This document shows, one piece after another, positions 23,301-34,928 of a stretch of DNA of 64,000 nucleotides (position 1 is its first letter; the number at the start of each line of letters is the position of its first letter). A program made the translations under genes and the position numbers. The notes under the pieces were generated by a model, which saw only the letters and a list, made by a program, of their open reading frames with translations, had not been told where the DNA came from and did not search any database. The stretch comes from Ifrita kowaldi (taxonomy: Eukaryota; Chordata; Aves; Passeriformes; Cinclosomatidae): the NCBI GenBank assembly GCA_013398055.1, contig VZRS01012046.1, positions 414,197 through 478,196 on the forward strand. The letters run 5' to 3'.

Positions 23301-24739
23301 AAGAAGTAAGTAACATCCAAGCAGGGTGTGTACTACTGTGGGTTACATAAAGAAAAGGTCTAGATGGAAAAAATTTAGTTTCATTGGAATGTAAGAAGAT
23401 ATCAGAGAAATTCACTCAAGTGCCAAGCAGAGGAATAAATATTTTCAAGGACTAGAAGTCTAAATATGCCAAAGATAGTTATATTAGGTTTCTTATCCTT
23501 TATTATTTGTTACTTCTCCAGAGCAGGGTTCTTTTGTGAAAATACAGCCTTTCAGCTTTAATTCACATTGAAGGAAAACAGTATGAAGTTGCAGGAAAAA
23601 AGTAACCATACAATGAATTGAAAATGAATGTTAAGTTGCTTTTAGTCATATGTTGATCAATCGTTGATTGTGACAGTTTATAGTCAAAAGGTTTGACCTT
23701 ATATTAGGAGGTTTTAGCAGAATCTAACACGCTGACAACTCTTATTTGAATAGTACATATTGTAAATGCTAAATCATGCTAAGAGATTAGTTACTGGAAT
23801 AAGCCTATTTAAATTTAGAAGAATATTTGCATAGCTACTTAGTTATGTTTTTCAGTCCACTATTGCAGTGCTTTGACTGTGACTGTCATCAGGTGTTAGC
23901 AAACCCTCAGTATGAAAATAGGGAAGAAGATAACCAGACCCGTCACATTATTGTGTCATATCCATGAGGTTTAGCAAGAATGTGTTTAGCATGAACTGTT
24001 TAGCATGAATCACATGCATAAACAGTGGGGACTTTGTTATTTACAAAACAATTCCAGCTCCAAATTACGGTTGGTAGCTACAAGCTAGGGATCTACTAGA
24101 GATCAACTGTCTTCTCTCTGCCTTAAGTTTTCATATTGTAACTTCTGTTGTTCACGCAAAGTTTTCTGTGTTGATATTAGTATTTAAAACTTTAGACGCA
24201 GAAATATTTATGTAAAGACTAAGATATACCTCTATCTCAGCAAAGTTCAGAGACTCCAGCAACAGAATAAATGACTATCATCAGAAATGGGTGACAGGAA
24301 ATAATGTACTGTACTCCTTTTTCTAGGCTGGGACCTAGAGATGGGCGAGCAGATTGAAGGAACAGTAACAATGGCAGTTTTCGTAGGAACTGATGGTACT
24401 GGGCAACTCTAGAAATCAGACCTTGAGTCTAGACCTGAAAAAAAATCATTATGTCTGCATATGGCAAATCATTAACAAGTGTGGTTTTGGTAGTGCTTTT
24501 GAAGAGATTTCTGCACGTGAGGTAAAAATAATAGAAATGTTTAAGTTTGCCTTTTTAATAGCACATCATAAGAAACCATCTGCAGTGCATATGAAAGGGT
24601 GAATCAGTCTTGTTAATCTCAGGAGTGAAACTGTGTGTTCATGAGCACCATCCGTTGGCATTTTATCTGTCAGATAGCTCTACCTGCATAGATCTGGAAC
24701 GCTTCTGTAACAATTGTTATCAGAGCTAATTTGGGAATT
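14373..24739. other. Long AT-rich non-coding stretch
   Basis: About 10 kb with no gene I can support. The longest frame (16713-17066, +, 117 codons) starts with a hydrophobic segment but matches no family, is not followed by a recognisable exon structure and overlaps other frames. A runs occur near 17408-17423 and purine-rich runs near 20861-20876. The composition is that of intergenic DNA or a large intron. No CR1 or LTR was recognised, although old diverged copies could be present. Confidence 0.5.
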
Positions 24740-25790
24740 TCAGTGGATGTGTCTGGAGTTTGGGATGGTTTCCACATGCACAGGTACAGACTATGGGAGA
24801 TGCTGTCAGGGAGCTGGGGTACCTGTGTTTCAGCAGTGACTGCTGGATGCCCACCACTCACTCTGCAAGGGAGATCATCCCTCAAGAAAGAATCCAGTCA
24901 AGAAAGTCTCTGAACCCTGGTCTTGATGATAAAAGCTCTGGGGAAATAACCTCATTCAATGGTTCTAGCCACAGACACAGCTTCCTTCTCTGGGGTCTGG
25001 CTATTTTTAGCTCAGTTCCAGATGACAGCATTGCAGGGGCAGTAGGTGGTTGGCCTGGGACTGATTTCCAGTGAGTATTCCTCTGCTTCAGGCACCAGCC
25101 AGTCGCCATTTTGGCCACTATGTTCCCTGTCTCTTTTCCTGAGCATTCGTGACAGAATTTCCTCTCGTCTCCTCCCCGAGTGATGTGTCCTGACCTCCCT
25201 CCACAGTGCCACTGGCTGCTGAGCTCCTGAGGAAACACCACCTTATCTGGCACCAAAATCAGGGTAGCTCCCCATATGGGGACTCACTGGCGCTGGTATT
25301 TCCTAGGCTGTGAGATGGACCAGAAATTATTATCCATCCCTCAGGTTGAGTAGCACAACTGCTCTGTGTAAAAAAAGGTAAATTCTTTGTTCTTCAAAAC
25401 AGAGGGGCCCCCTCTGAGCTGCTGAGGGACAAGTCACTGCTCCACGCTCATGCCTGAGCTGTGTCTGAGCTCTGTCCAGGAGAGTGCTGGTTGGCTGGGG
25501 CCAGAAGGTTCGATAACTGAACATTTTCTCTACAAGCTGCTGAAGCTGTGAATGGGCAGTTCTCTGCTTCTCATGGTCCCTCACGTTCCTGCCATGTTTG
25601 GTGTAGGATGAGCACAGTGCAGCGGAGTTGTGCCACAGCTCACGCACAGCCCTCCTTTCCAAGCCCTCAGTCCCAGGCTGGCTGCTGGAGCAGGCTCTGG
25701 CTCTTCTGGCTTTATGCTAACAGGCAGCATTGTTTCCCCTGCTGGGTAATTAAATAACGCCTGGGGCTGGAGAATAACACAGGATCTGGG
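24740..25790. other. GC-richer block, unassigned (possible old ERV/LTR relic)
   Basis: This kilobase is visibly richer in G+C than its flanks and carries overlapping open frames on both strands (for example 24882-25256 minus, 124 codons, and 25330-25662 minus, 110 codons). A TGGCACCAAAAT motif near 25239 resembles the start of some retroviral primer-binding sites, and a GTAAATTCTTTGTTC segment follows at 25378. These faintly recall avian ERV LTR or leader sequence, but I cannot align the whole block to a family. No polymerase or gag motif was seen. Alternatives are a decayed exon cluster, a regulatory region or chance. Confidence 0.25.
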
Positions 25791-27044
25791 CTTTTGCGTA
25801 CCCTCAATTCTTCACAGCAAGTGTTTGTGAAATAATGGAAAGTATTATGGAGCAATTTGATTTCATGAATTGTTCATACTGATGGCAAAGCGTTCCCTAA
25901 TTATATAATAAACATCTGTTCTGCTTGATTAAGTACCCTCAGAACAGAGCCATTTCAGAGAGTCTTCTTTTACTTGCTTAACCAATACAAACAACTTAAT
26001 TTTACTTTTTTAAGTGGTCCCTGCAATGTGTGCTGACCTTCATTTGACAAAATTAAAATGACAGCAAGGAAAACAAATTACTGAAATGAAAAGGTGGCTT
26101 TTAAACCCTTAAAACTGTCCGTAGAGCTGAAGCACAAATTCTCAGTAAGATTTAGAACCTACCATATAGTCTTATGGAAAAATCTTATGCTCTTGGAAAA
26201 CTTAGGTTTGATTTGTATGCTTCCCTGAGATCAGTAACCGTAGCTAAAATGGTAGCAATTCTCTAGCTCTAAATGCCCCAACAGGAGAAAGGGTCAATTC
26301 TTTGAGTTTTGAGCTTTCTTCTTTCAAAGACTGGAGCCATGAGAGGAAGGAAAAAAACAACCAGAGGAGGTGTTTACAGCATTGAAATGCATCACACACT
26401 GTTGGATCAATGGACTGCAAGGGGAGGAATCTTTTACATGGAAGCCTGCAACAGCCCTGCTAGGACAAGTCACTGATGCAGCAGGGTTGGAGTATTTACT
26501 CTGTTGTGTGCTTCACCAGTAAAGTCCTAAGTGCCCTGAAAGCAAAGGGCAATCAATAACTCATCAGACATAACGTAAAATGAAGCTAATGTTCAATCAG
26601 TTAGGTACCATAACCATTCCATGAAAGTATCAATTGGAAATAAAAGCAGTTTAAGTAATTAAGCAACCTTTTAAAGGCACCTGAGCATGGGAAGTGTTCT
26701 GTTTTCACACATGGCATATTCTAACAATATCTTGTCAATAGCTGCCAGAGATGCATGGCTTCAGATGCTAGACTGGGTTATTGCCACAAATAGTAGCTCT
26801 AGCATATTGAGTTCACTGAGATACCACACTGAAAATTTTGTCATCTTCATTTGAATTCATTTCTGGTAGGTGCTTTTACCTGTGCCTACATGTATGAGAA
26901 ACACAATGAAGGTATAGCAAGATCTGTTTCATAAAAGAAAAACTTCTTGGTTTATGCCTTATGTACAATTTGTTATCTGCTTCATCTGTGCAATACCTAT
27001 GAGAATCAATTAAAGTTTTTGTGGCACAGCTGAAGCATGTGTTG

Positions 27045-27102
27045 GTCCTAGTTTTTTTGTTTTTTTGTTTTTTTTTTTTTTTTTTATTTTATTTTTTTAT
27101 GT
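27045..27102. repeat. T-rich low-complexity tract
   Basis: Runs of T interrupted by single G and A bases (TTTTTTTGTTTTTTTG, then a T run of about 19, then TTTATTTTATTTTTTTATG). It is a homopolymer-type low-complexity sequence, possibly the reverse of a poly-A tail but without a recognisable element beside it. Confidence 0.75.
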
Positions 27103-27883
27103 TACAGCTGAGTGATTTTAGTTTAGAAGTCCAACTAATTTCCATTGTTTTTCTTTCTCCTTTTTCTTTTAAGGAAAAATCTCTCAGAATCTCTATAGAA
27201 CAGAAGCTAGAATTTGACCACATTGCTTATTCTGTCTCTTGGACAATTTGTGGCAAAATGTTGTTTTCGTTTACTATGACATAAGTGGGTGTTAACATGA
27301 AATTTTTTATTACTTCTGTGTATTAAGAAAAAAAAAATATCAAAAGAATAGGATCTGTGGATGAAATGCATAATTTACTTCAAGGTTATTACAGCTACTT
27401 GAAAATATTCTGTCCAAATGTGCTGCAGAAAAATGAATATTTTCAAAGGGTGTTTTTTACTTTGTTTTGTGTTTTTAACATTAACTCTCCATGGATGTCT
27501 TTGATTTCTTTTTTTTTAATTGAAAAAGCACAATGATAAATCCAAATATTTTTCTTTTTCATAAAAATTCTTTCATTTGGTTGAGCTGTCATAAAGACAC
27601 AGGACAGCTGTGACATAGTTACCTTGACTCCCTTATGCCTTATGACATAAATTACTTACTGAATTTCAAGTATGAGGCAAAAAAAACCTTGCCATAGCAA
27701 TATCAGGTACTGTCCTCTGATAAGTGGATGGTGGTTTAGTTGGACTGGTGTACTGAGCAGATCCTGTGAATTCCAAATCCCCTGAGATAGGAGACTTTGT
27801 TGTTTAAGATGGAAAATCATGTGATGAAACACAGCTCCTTTGGGAATGTTGCAAACAGCAAGAATTTAAATGTATTTATTTAG

Positions 27884-27941
27884 GCCAGCCAAATCCAGCA
27901 TGAAAGGAGGGTTGCTATACATTAAAAATGGAAATTGCAAG
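27884..27941 (+). other. Weak candidate exon (58 nt)
   Basis: An acceptor-like TTTATTTAG ends at 27883 and a strong donor (TTGCAAG followed by GTAAGAG) starts at 27942. The segment is open in the frame starting CCA at 27885 (PAKSSMKGGLLYIKNGNCK) and closed in the frame starting at 27884. The polypyrimidine tract is poor, and no homologous protein is recognised. Confidence 0.1.
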
Positions 27942-30900
27942 GTAAGAGTAAAGTTCACATAATGCTAGAGCTATGCTAACATCATGTTTCTGTGTACAGG
28001 AATTATGGTAAATATCCTGTTTGCCAAACAGACCTTCTTTAAGTATGGAAAAGACTAAGTATGGAAAAACCTCATTCCTGTTGGAGAGCATTATTTGAAT
28101 TCTGCAAATGTGGCTGAACCATTGTGGGCAGTGTCTTTCTTACAGAAAGGAAGAGTGAGAATTAAAGTCCAGTTTAGCATTTCATGAGCACCTCAAATAT
28201 ATGTGTTGTAAAATGGGATAGCTGGGTCCCAGTGTGTAGTTATCAGAGAGGAAATGGAAGGGAAGTAAAAGTAGTTTTGGGGTTTTCTTCTTCTAACTGA
28301 ACACCTATTTTGTCCAAGTGGAAGCAAACCCAGGGCCTATTGGGAGTGTCCTGCATTTTGGAATTGCCAGCTGCTTAGAGAACATTGCTGGGAGGTGAAA
28401 GATAGGAGTCAGAATCCTGAGAACAATCAGGGCATCACACTGTGATCTTCAGCTTGTGAGGTGAATATTTCATGGAGAAGATGTCCAGAAAAACTTTGGT
28501 CTCCCTTTCTGAGGTGTCTGTTTTTCCTGATGGGCTGCTTAAGAATCCTGTATCCTATAATATTACAATAGCTTCCTAAAAGGTCTCCTGTTTCGCAGCC
28601 AGAAAATACATTTTTTTGTGTTTTATGCAGTAAGGAAGATTGAATAACTGCAGTGAACGTCAAAGGTACTGAAAATCTTGTATTGAAGAGGGTGGAGGGT
28701 TTTTCAGGGGAGACTATCAAAATAAAAGCTTGTTTAGATGTATTTATTACTGCAGAGAAAATGAGGTGTCAAATAGCCAAGGAGTTCTGATAGCTGTGTT
28801 TTATTTTTGGGAAGCATCAGGGCTGTTACTGCTACCTTTTTTTTTTTTCTTTTTCCCCAAGGCTTAAAGAAAATTTGTTGCCCAGTGAATCTTCCCTCCC
28901 CAAACTATATTTTCTGAATATCACTGCATATCCCAGAATGTAGATTTGGATTATATTTATGTAAAAGGGGCAAGGTGCGCTGTGTGGGCATATGGCTACT
29001 GTTCCATATATAGAATATTACCCTCAGCAGTGTTAACATTCCAGCTGCAGAGATCACTCATGCATATGCATAGTCCTCCAGGAACAGAAAAGGTAGGATT
29101 ATTGCGTGTGTCTGAAAGTCTTAATTAACAGATTTCAGCAGGGTGAATGGTAGGTAAAACTTATTACAAGCATCGCTGTAGTAGTGTGTCTGTGAAAAGG
29201 CAGGTTATGCAGGAGGTGGACTGAATAATTACTGTGGTCTAAAAACTTATGAAAAATGTTATCTGGTATTCATTGGGTAGAGATATATGACGTGTTTTTT
29301 TGAGCAAGATGAATACCAGGCTGCACTGGACTTCAGCCTGCCTGGAAGCAGAATTTGGACTTTCTTTTCTTCTTCTGATCCACTTGAATGAATGGAGTCA
29401 ACAGCAGAGAATATGAGCTTTTTTAACAGATGAAGTGCAGGAAGGCATTTAATTAAATTAAAGCTCAGAAGATGTTAAACCTGTGAAAGGAAATACTTTT
29501 TCTAGGCTCCATATAATTTATTTTTGTTGTTCCTTGAATGCATTTCAGACATGGGTGTATGACCAATGTAACCAAGAGACGGATTTGTCATCTGGTTTGC
29601 AGTAACCTCAGTAACTGCGCAAGTGCTTGCAAACTCCTCTCTGGAAGATTACCTTGCCATACTCGTCAAATTCCTACAGATTTGTACCACAGAAATGGAG
29701 CTTCTGCAAGTCCATTCCAGCTCTTACTGTGGAGGTCTGTGACAGCACTCTGCTCCATTCCTTGTGGTCACAAGTCATAATGGGCACCCTCCCCTCCTAC
29801 TGGAAGAAGAGCAGGACTAGCAGAACCTGTGCCACTAGTTACGATTTATTGCCAGACAGGGTAAAGCTGCCAGATGGGCTGTTGGGAAGGCAAACAGAAT
29901 TCACCTCTCAGCAGCCAAAAAGCCAGTTGTTGTGTCCCAAAGATTGCTGTCTCACTGCTGTCAGGACCAGTGCTGTAATCTCATCTATTTGACAAGCTTT
30001 TGGGCAAATCATGTGTCCGTGGTTAGGAAGAGCAGTGCTGTGTGGACATGCTGGATGTTTCTTTGCCTTTTTCTTCCCATGGAACACTTCAATTCGAGCC
30101 GCTAATTCTCCTCTTTGACTTTTTGGTGGCTACTGATTTTTCTTTCGCTCTACCTCTCTCCTTTACCCGGGAATTAAAAGTGTGGTTTTGTAAGGAAGGT
30201 CCTGCAAAGAACCTTGCCAAACATCTCGTTATGAAGGCAGGAAAATTTCTACAGTACAATTCTTACTTATTGATCCCATGTATCATTTGACCCCTATGTC
30301 AGTGCTATATACAGAAAGTCAAGGACATAGGAATTTGGCATGAGGGTAAGAATAACGCGTGTGGACAGTCTATGCCCAAAGATCACTGGTGGGTGTATAT
30401 TTATTGATTCAGAGTGCTCTGAGGTGCATGAGTGCTCTGCTCTATGCCAAAAGATTTTCCCACCAGCTGAAGGTTTTCCACTTTAAACTTGGACTTGAAG
30501 TTTTTCCTGCCTGCAATCCATCTATAACTCCCTTTGGACAGCGCAGATTTCCATGGAACCACCCTGAAAAGCACTGGTGGGGGCAATGAAATAAAATAGG
30601 CTTCTGCATGCACAACTTATGTCTTTCACCAGGTATTTTTGCACCTGAGTGTATAATAAAATTCAGCTTTCTAGGGAAGGGTCTGAAATGTTTCTCATCT
30701 TTTGAACATTTTTCCTGTTCTTTCTCTAGTATGTTATTAGAAAACTGTACTTAGTAATGTGCTGTTTGTTGTCTTATTTAAATGAAATTATATTCCTCAT
30801 GTGGTACTACACAGTTGATTACTACATTTATCTAGGCTTCAGTTTTTGAGTGGCCTGTGGATGCACCCAGGAGTTCCAAGTACCATGTATGTATGAGAGC

Positions 30901-32339
30901 ACTAGGTCAAGACAAATTGTTTTGAAATGGTGTACAAATAATGATCCCGAAAGCTATATTTCACTGGGTTTATCTGTGTATGTGACAACTGTGCTAAAAT
31001 AATCTGAGAGTGCTCCTCCGAGTGAAGTTACTGCTCTCAACAGTCCTGACAAACAAAACAATTTCTTTCTTTAGTGGCATATACTCCTGTTTTATTGTGT
31101 CTCGTTCCTGGAAGCAGGAATGGGTTTTGAGGGCATGACACCTCAATGAGATCCTGTGGCGCATATGACATGGTGACAAATGGCTACTTTGCAGCATAGA
31201 ATATGAAAGAGGCTGTGCCAGAGTTCCATGGACAATATTGCTTAAACAAAAAAGAAAAAAATAACCAAACCAAACAACAGCCCCTTTCACTGGAAACAAA
31301 CAGTAGTATAGTCTGCAGAGAAAAAACCTAGAAAGCTTCAGGGCGGCTCTCCATGCTTGAAAATCATACAAAACCCTTTTCACAGCGCCTTACTTCTTCC
31401 CACCCCAAGAGATAATCTCTCTGCAGGAAACATGCATCTCTCTGCTGGTGCTCTTGGTTTTAGGTTGCACATTGTAAATGTAATGAAGAGAAGCATTACT
31501 GATGAAGTTAAAATGCAAGAGTCTATGCTGGCATTTGTGGAGCATCATTGCCAATAGGCATATGTAAAGATTTACTGTTTATAGCAGTGGTGAGCTATGA
31601 TGCTGTGCCTCTGACTCATGGGAGCTATATATTTTGTTCTTTAATGCTCATTAGTGTTGTAGGAGGCTCAGATTTTAAAAGGGTTTGCCTAGGTAGGTTG
31701 TCAGTTGGTGATGAACATAATTGGTGCAGTGAATCTTTCTGACAGCTCACAATCATTATTATTTTCAGAATATCAACAGAAGAGCTGTAATGCATGGTTT
31801 ATAGCATTTAGCTGGTGGTTTGTGCACTGGTGGGCTTTGTTTTGCAGATCTATCTACCACACCAAAGCAATTTTCTATTCTCTCACCTTCTGTGGCATTT
31901 TCTCTTGAAAATCTGTTCAGATTACACACTGCCAAAGCTATGGGACCCACTAAGAATGCATGGATGTAGCTGAAATCTGCACTTTGGTGGCAACATTTTT
32001 AATTATAAATTTCATAGCTATAGCATCTCTCTATAGAAACCAAAGTTTAATTACAGGAAAGCAATGCTAATTAGGGAGGGAAATGCTATGGCATTACAGT
32101 AAATAAATGTAACAGGGAAAAGTTATTCACTGTGCTGGCTACTGCCAAATGCTTGTGAAGGCTTCCCTTTTCCCTTGGTGGTCTGTGATGGGACCTGGGA
32201 TCCTGCTCTGAATTGGTTTGTGCCCAGAAGCCAGAGCTCTACTCTGCACTCATGGCACTTGTCCCTTGTGCTTTTTCCGTGGGGAATGAGGCCGTTATGT
32301 GATGCCATCTGTGAGCCCCACAGAGACAGTGCATGAAGA

Positions 32340-32976
32340 TCACTTTCAACATTTAGAGACGAGCAGTCTTATAGACCAATCTCAGAGCTCCTGGAGCTTG
32401 TGCAGCACTTGGGTGTGGGCATCCAGGTCCTGAGTCAGGTGTTGAACGAGATTAGAAGTGCCAGCAATGCAGAGAGCCAGAGACACTCCTCAGACACCCT
32501 CTTCTTGCTGAAGAGGAGGTGATCAAGATGTTTTTCCTCCAGGCAGCACAGCTGCCTCAGATTCTCACCCAGCATCAGCAGGAAACTTCCTCCTCTGCCA
32601 TCTTGATGGGGTTTGGTCACCAGGAGATGCATCACAGCTGTCTACAAGACATGGGTGAAGTCTGTGCCCAGCAGTCCATGAGTGCAGAGCTGCAGATGTT
32701 TGAGGTGGAAGCTGTGCCCAGAACATCTGGCCATGTGCCTGAATGACTGTACCCCTGCCCCAGCACAGCTCTCTGGGCACATCGTGCTGCTGGTAGTGCT
32801 GGCCCCTACCTTCTGCATTGCCAGGAAGGCATCTGGGTCACCCAGCCACAACTCAAACCTCATCCTTAGGGAGAGGGTTCCCTTGGAGGCAGCTGTGGAA
32901 AGCCTGATGCTGGAGCAAGTGGATGGGCCACGTGCTGGCACAGACCCTATCTCTGTTCACACCCTTGCTGGCACTT
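32340..32976 (+). other. GC-richer open stretch, unassigned
   Basis: A GC-richer segment adjoins the CR1 ORF2 remnant. From 32340 one + frame reads without a stop to about 32519 and includes ELLELVQHLGVGIQVLSQV. Further frames stay open on the + strand at 32519-32746 and 32682-32978 and on the minus strand at 32642-32941. The shift between open frames is what a decayed coding sequence with indels would show. I do not recognise the protein. It may be an older part of the same retroelement insertion, another transposable element or a processed pseudogene. Confidence 0.25.
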
Positions 32977-33160
32977 AGGGAAGTCAAAGTCCAACTGAAA
33001 CTGAGTCTGACAAGGGAGGTCAAATGCAACATGAAGGGCTTCTGTAAGTTCACAGGTGACAAAAGGAGCAGTGTGTGCCTGCTGGTGAATGAGGCAAGGG
33101 ACTTGGAAGAGGCTGGAGAACTGAAAGCCTTCTTTGCCTTAGTCTTTATCAACAGGACTC
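32977..33160 (+). pseudogene. CR1 LINE ORF2 remnant (linker between endonuclease and reverse transcriptase)
   Basis: Translation in the frame of 32923-33186 gives REVKVQLKLSLTREVK, then MKGFCKFTGDKR, LLVNEARDLEE and GELKAFFALVFINR in order. This follows the conserved CR1 ORF2 pattern just before the reverse transcriptase domain: a basic helix, KKGFYKY..KR, then LLNE.G.LV, then KAE.LNAFFASVF. It is about 60 residues of a protein of roughly 900-1000. The catalytic RT motifs are absent, because the frame ends at 33186 and what follows is AT-rich. It is therefore a dead internal fragment. It is unusual for CR1, where most copies keep only the 3' end. Family assignment is by motif memory. Confidence 0.7.
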
Positions 33161-34721
33161 ATGAAGCACAAAAAGGGCAGCTATAAAGAAGAAACTCTGT
33201 TGCTTTGTATTCAGAAGGGGTTTTTTCCTCCAGTTTTATTACTGAAGCCTCCAAAATATCTTTAGATTGTGCCTTCTGTCCCCAAAATACACTTGAAAAT
33301 GACTTTTTTTTTTTTAGAACTGAGTAAAACTGATGTATTTTTAATTAAAAGCAGAAGAGGCAACATAGAAAACATAAGACTATGAAAAAGCTGGCCATAA
33401 AATACAGAAAATTTGCAAACTCATCAGAATAATTTCATCAATTCTAGTCTGTTGGATTTTGCATTGATTCACAGGCTTGGCACATGACTTTTAAGACTCA
33501 ATACAGAATGGTGTTGGAGTGATAACAGTGCACACTGCTGACTTGAGAGGTATTTTAGTGGGGATAGCAGGTACCTGAGAGCACATTCTGAGGTGATATA
33601 ATTTCTTGTGACTCTAATGCATTCTAGCTCTGCTGATTTACATCTGCTGAGAATCTTATCTATGGGAATTCCTTGATGCTCAGTGCTATTATTCTGACAC
33701 CTGCCAAAGTGTCGATGGAGAATGGACCATAAAAATATCACTCCTTGATAGAAATGAATGTAACTTTAAGATCAGTCATTTGTGCTAGCCACATTTTGTT
33801 CTCATCTTAATAGAACTTTTAAATATCTGTTTCATTGCCAGGGTAAATGGCCAAGCTCTAACTACTGCAAATGAATGCAGAACTATAAAACTTCAGTATA
33901 ATCATATAATTTATTTCTTAATTTTCCGTTAGTGTAGAACCAATCTTCTATTGAAGAACATTGTGGTGTCAGTTGGGTGCCATATATTTGACATGTAGAA
34001 GTGAAATCTGTATTCCTGAGAATGCAGACTTACAATGATTTTTATCATAATTTTAAAAATACCTCTCAAAGAGAAGTAATTCATTATTATCTTTATTTTA
34101 TAGCTCAAGAATAGGGTGTTTAGAAAGGCGAAGTGACTTTTTTGAGAAATTCAGAGATGGGAAATAAAATATTGTTAACATGACAATGGTATTTTATTAT
34201 AAATGTCATTTTATAATAAATGTCATTTTATGAAACGACAAAATTCCATTACCTTCAGGGAGGCCAAAATTTCCTTTGGAGTCTCAGATATAACCCATAT
34301 GTCTAGTTCATAACCTTATTTGCAAGGAAAGGTATTCTCAATCTTTTGCCTGGCATGGAGCACACCTTTTAATAATAATCTCATAACTTCCCTGGGACTG
34401 CAACCAATGATTTCATTAAAAAACAGGGTTTGAATTTGAGTTCATCTTTTTTGAACTGTAAGAATAGAAGACTTAGAGACCTCATAACCTCAGGGCTCCA
34501 TAATCAACCACTGGTTCATGTACAGCTGTTTGATAGGGACCATGCTGAAATTTACTGCTTCCAGGAGCATAATAAGCTGTGGTTTAGGTATCCTTAAGGA
34601 TTTCTAAGCAGTTCTTGACCTTCTTTCACTTTTTTTTTTTCCTGGTGAAGTGGTTGTTGACTCCGCCACTGGGATCATTTGCATGTACAATCTAACCTGT
34701 CAGCATCTACAGTTATATAAG
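33161..34721. other. AT-rich non-coding stretch
   Basis: It includes a T run near 33304-33316 and a short 17-bp tandem duplication at 34199-34232. No gene was recognised. Confidence 0.5.
34199..34232. repeat. Two-copy 17-bp tandem repeat
   Basis: The unit ATAAATGTCATTTTATA occurs twice almost exactly (differences only at the unit ends). It probably arose by replication slippage. Confidence 0.7.
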
Positions 34722-34928
34722 AAGGAAGAATTTTTTCATTGAAGGGGTTGTCAGTGGAATAGGCTGCCCAGGGAGGTGGCGGAGTCGCAATCCCTGGAAG
34801 TGTTCAAGAAATGACTGGATGTGGCAGTCAGTGCTGTGGTGCAGTTGACAAGGCGGTGATCGGTCAAAGGTTGGACTCGATGGTCTTGGAGGTTTTTTCC
34901 GACTATAATGATTCTGTGATTCTGTGAT
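34722..34928 (+). mobile_element. CR1 LINE 3' end with intact octamer terminus
   Basis: A sense-oriented CR1 tail of about 207 bp. The blocks AGGCTGCCCAGGGAGGTGG (34763), TCCCTGGAAGTGTTCAAGAA (34790), CAAAGGTTGGACTCGATGG (34865) and TCTTGGAGG follow CR1 order. The element ends with two exact ATTCTGTG octamers and a trailing AT (34911-34928), the hallmark CR1 3' terminus used for target-primed integration. Its subfamily differs from the copy at 2372-2712, with a different central region. The 5' end is truncated as usual. Confidence 0.95.

Larger units (their letters stand above)
25791..32339. other. AT-rich non-coding stretch
   Basis: The stretch includes a T-rich tract (27045-27102). The open frame at 29627-29992 (+, 121 codons) begins at TTG rather than ATG and matches nothing I know. 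A minus frame at 30994-31383 is similarly unassigned. A short near-tandem repeat (two AAGTATGGAAAA units) is at 28040-28068. Apart from a weak exon candidate at 27884-27941 I found nothing to annotate. Confidence 0.5.

Noticed and set aside
29627..29992. 121-codon + strand frame in a moderately GC-rich stretch
   Set aside because: It starts at TTG rather than ATG, overlaps another frame of 80 codons, and shows no motif, signal peptide or splice pattern.
30994..31383. 129-codon minus-strand frame
   Set aside because: No domain is recognisable; it is consistent with a chance open frame.
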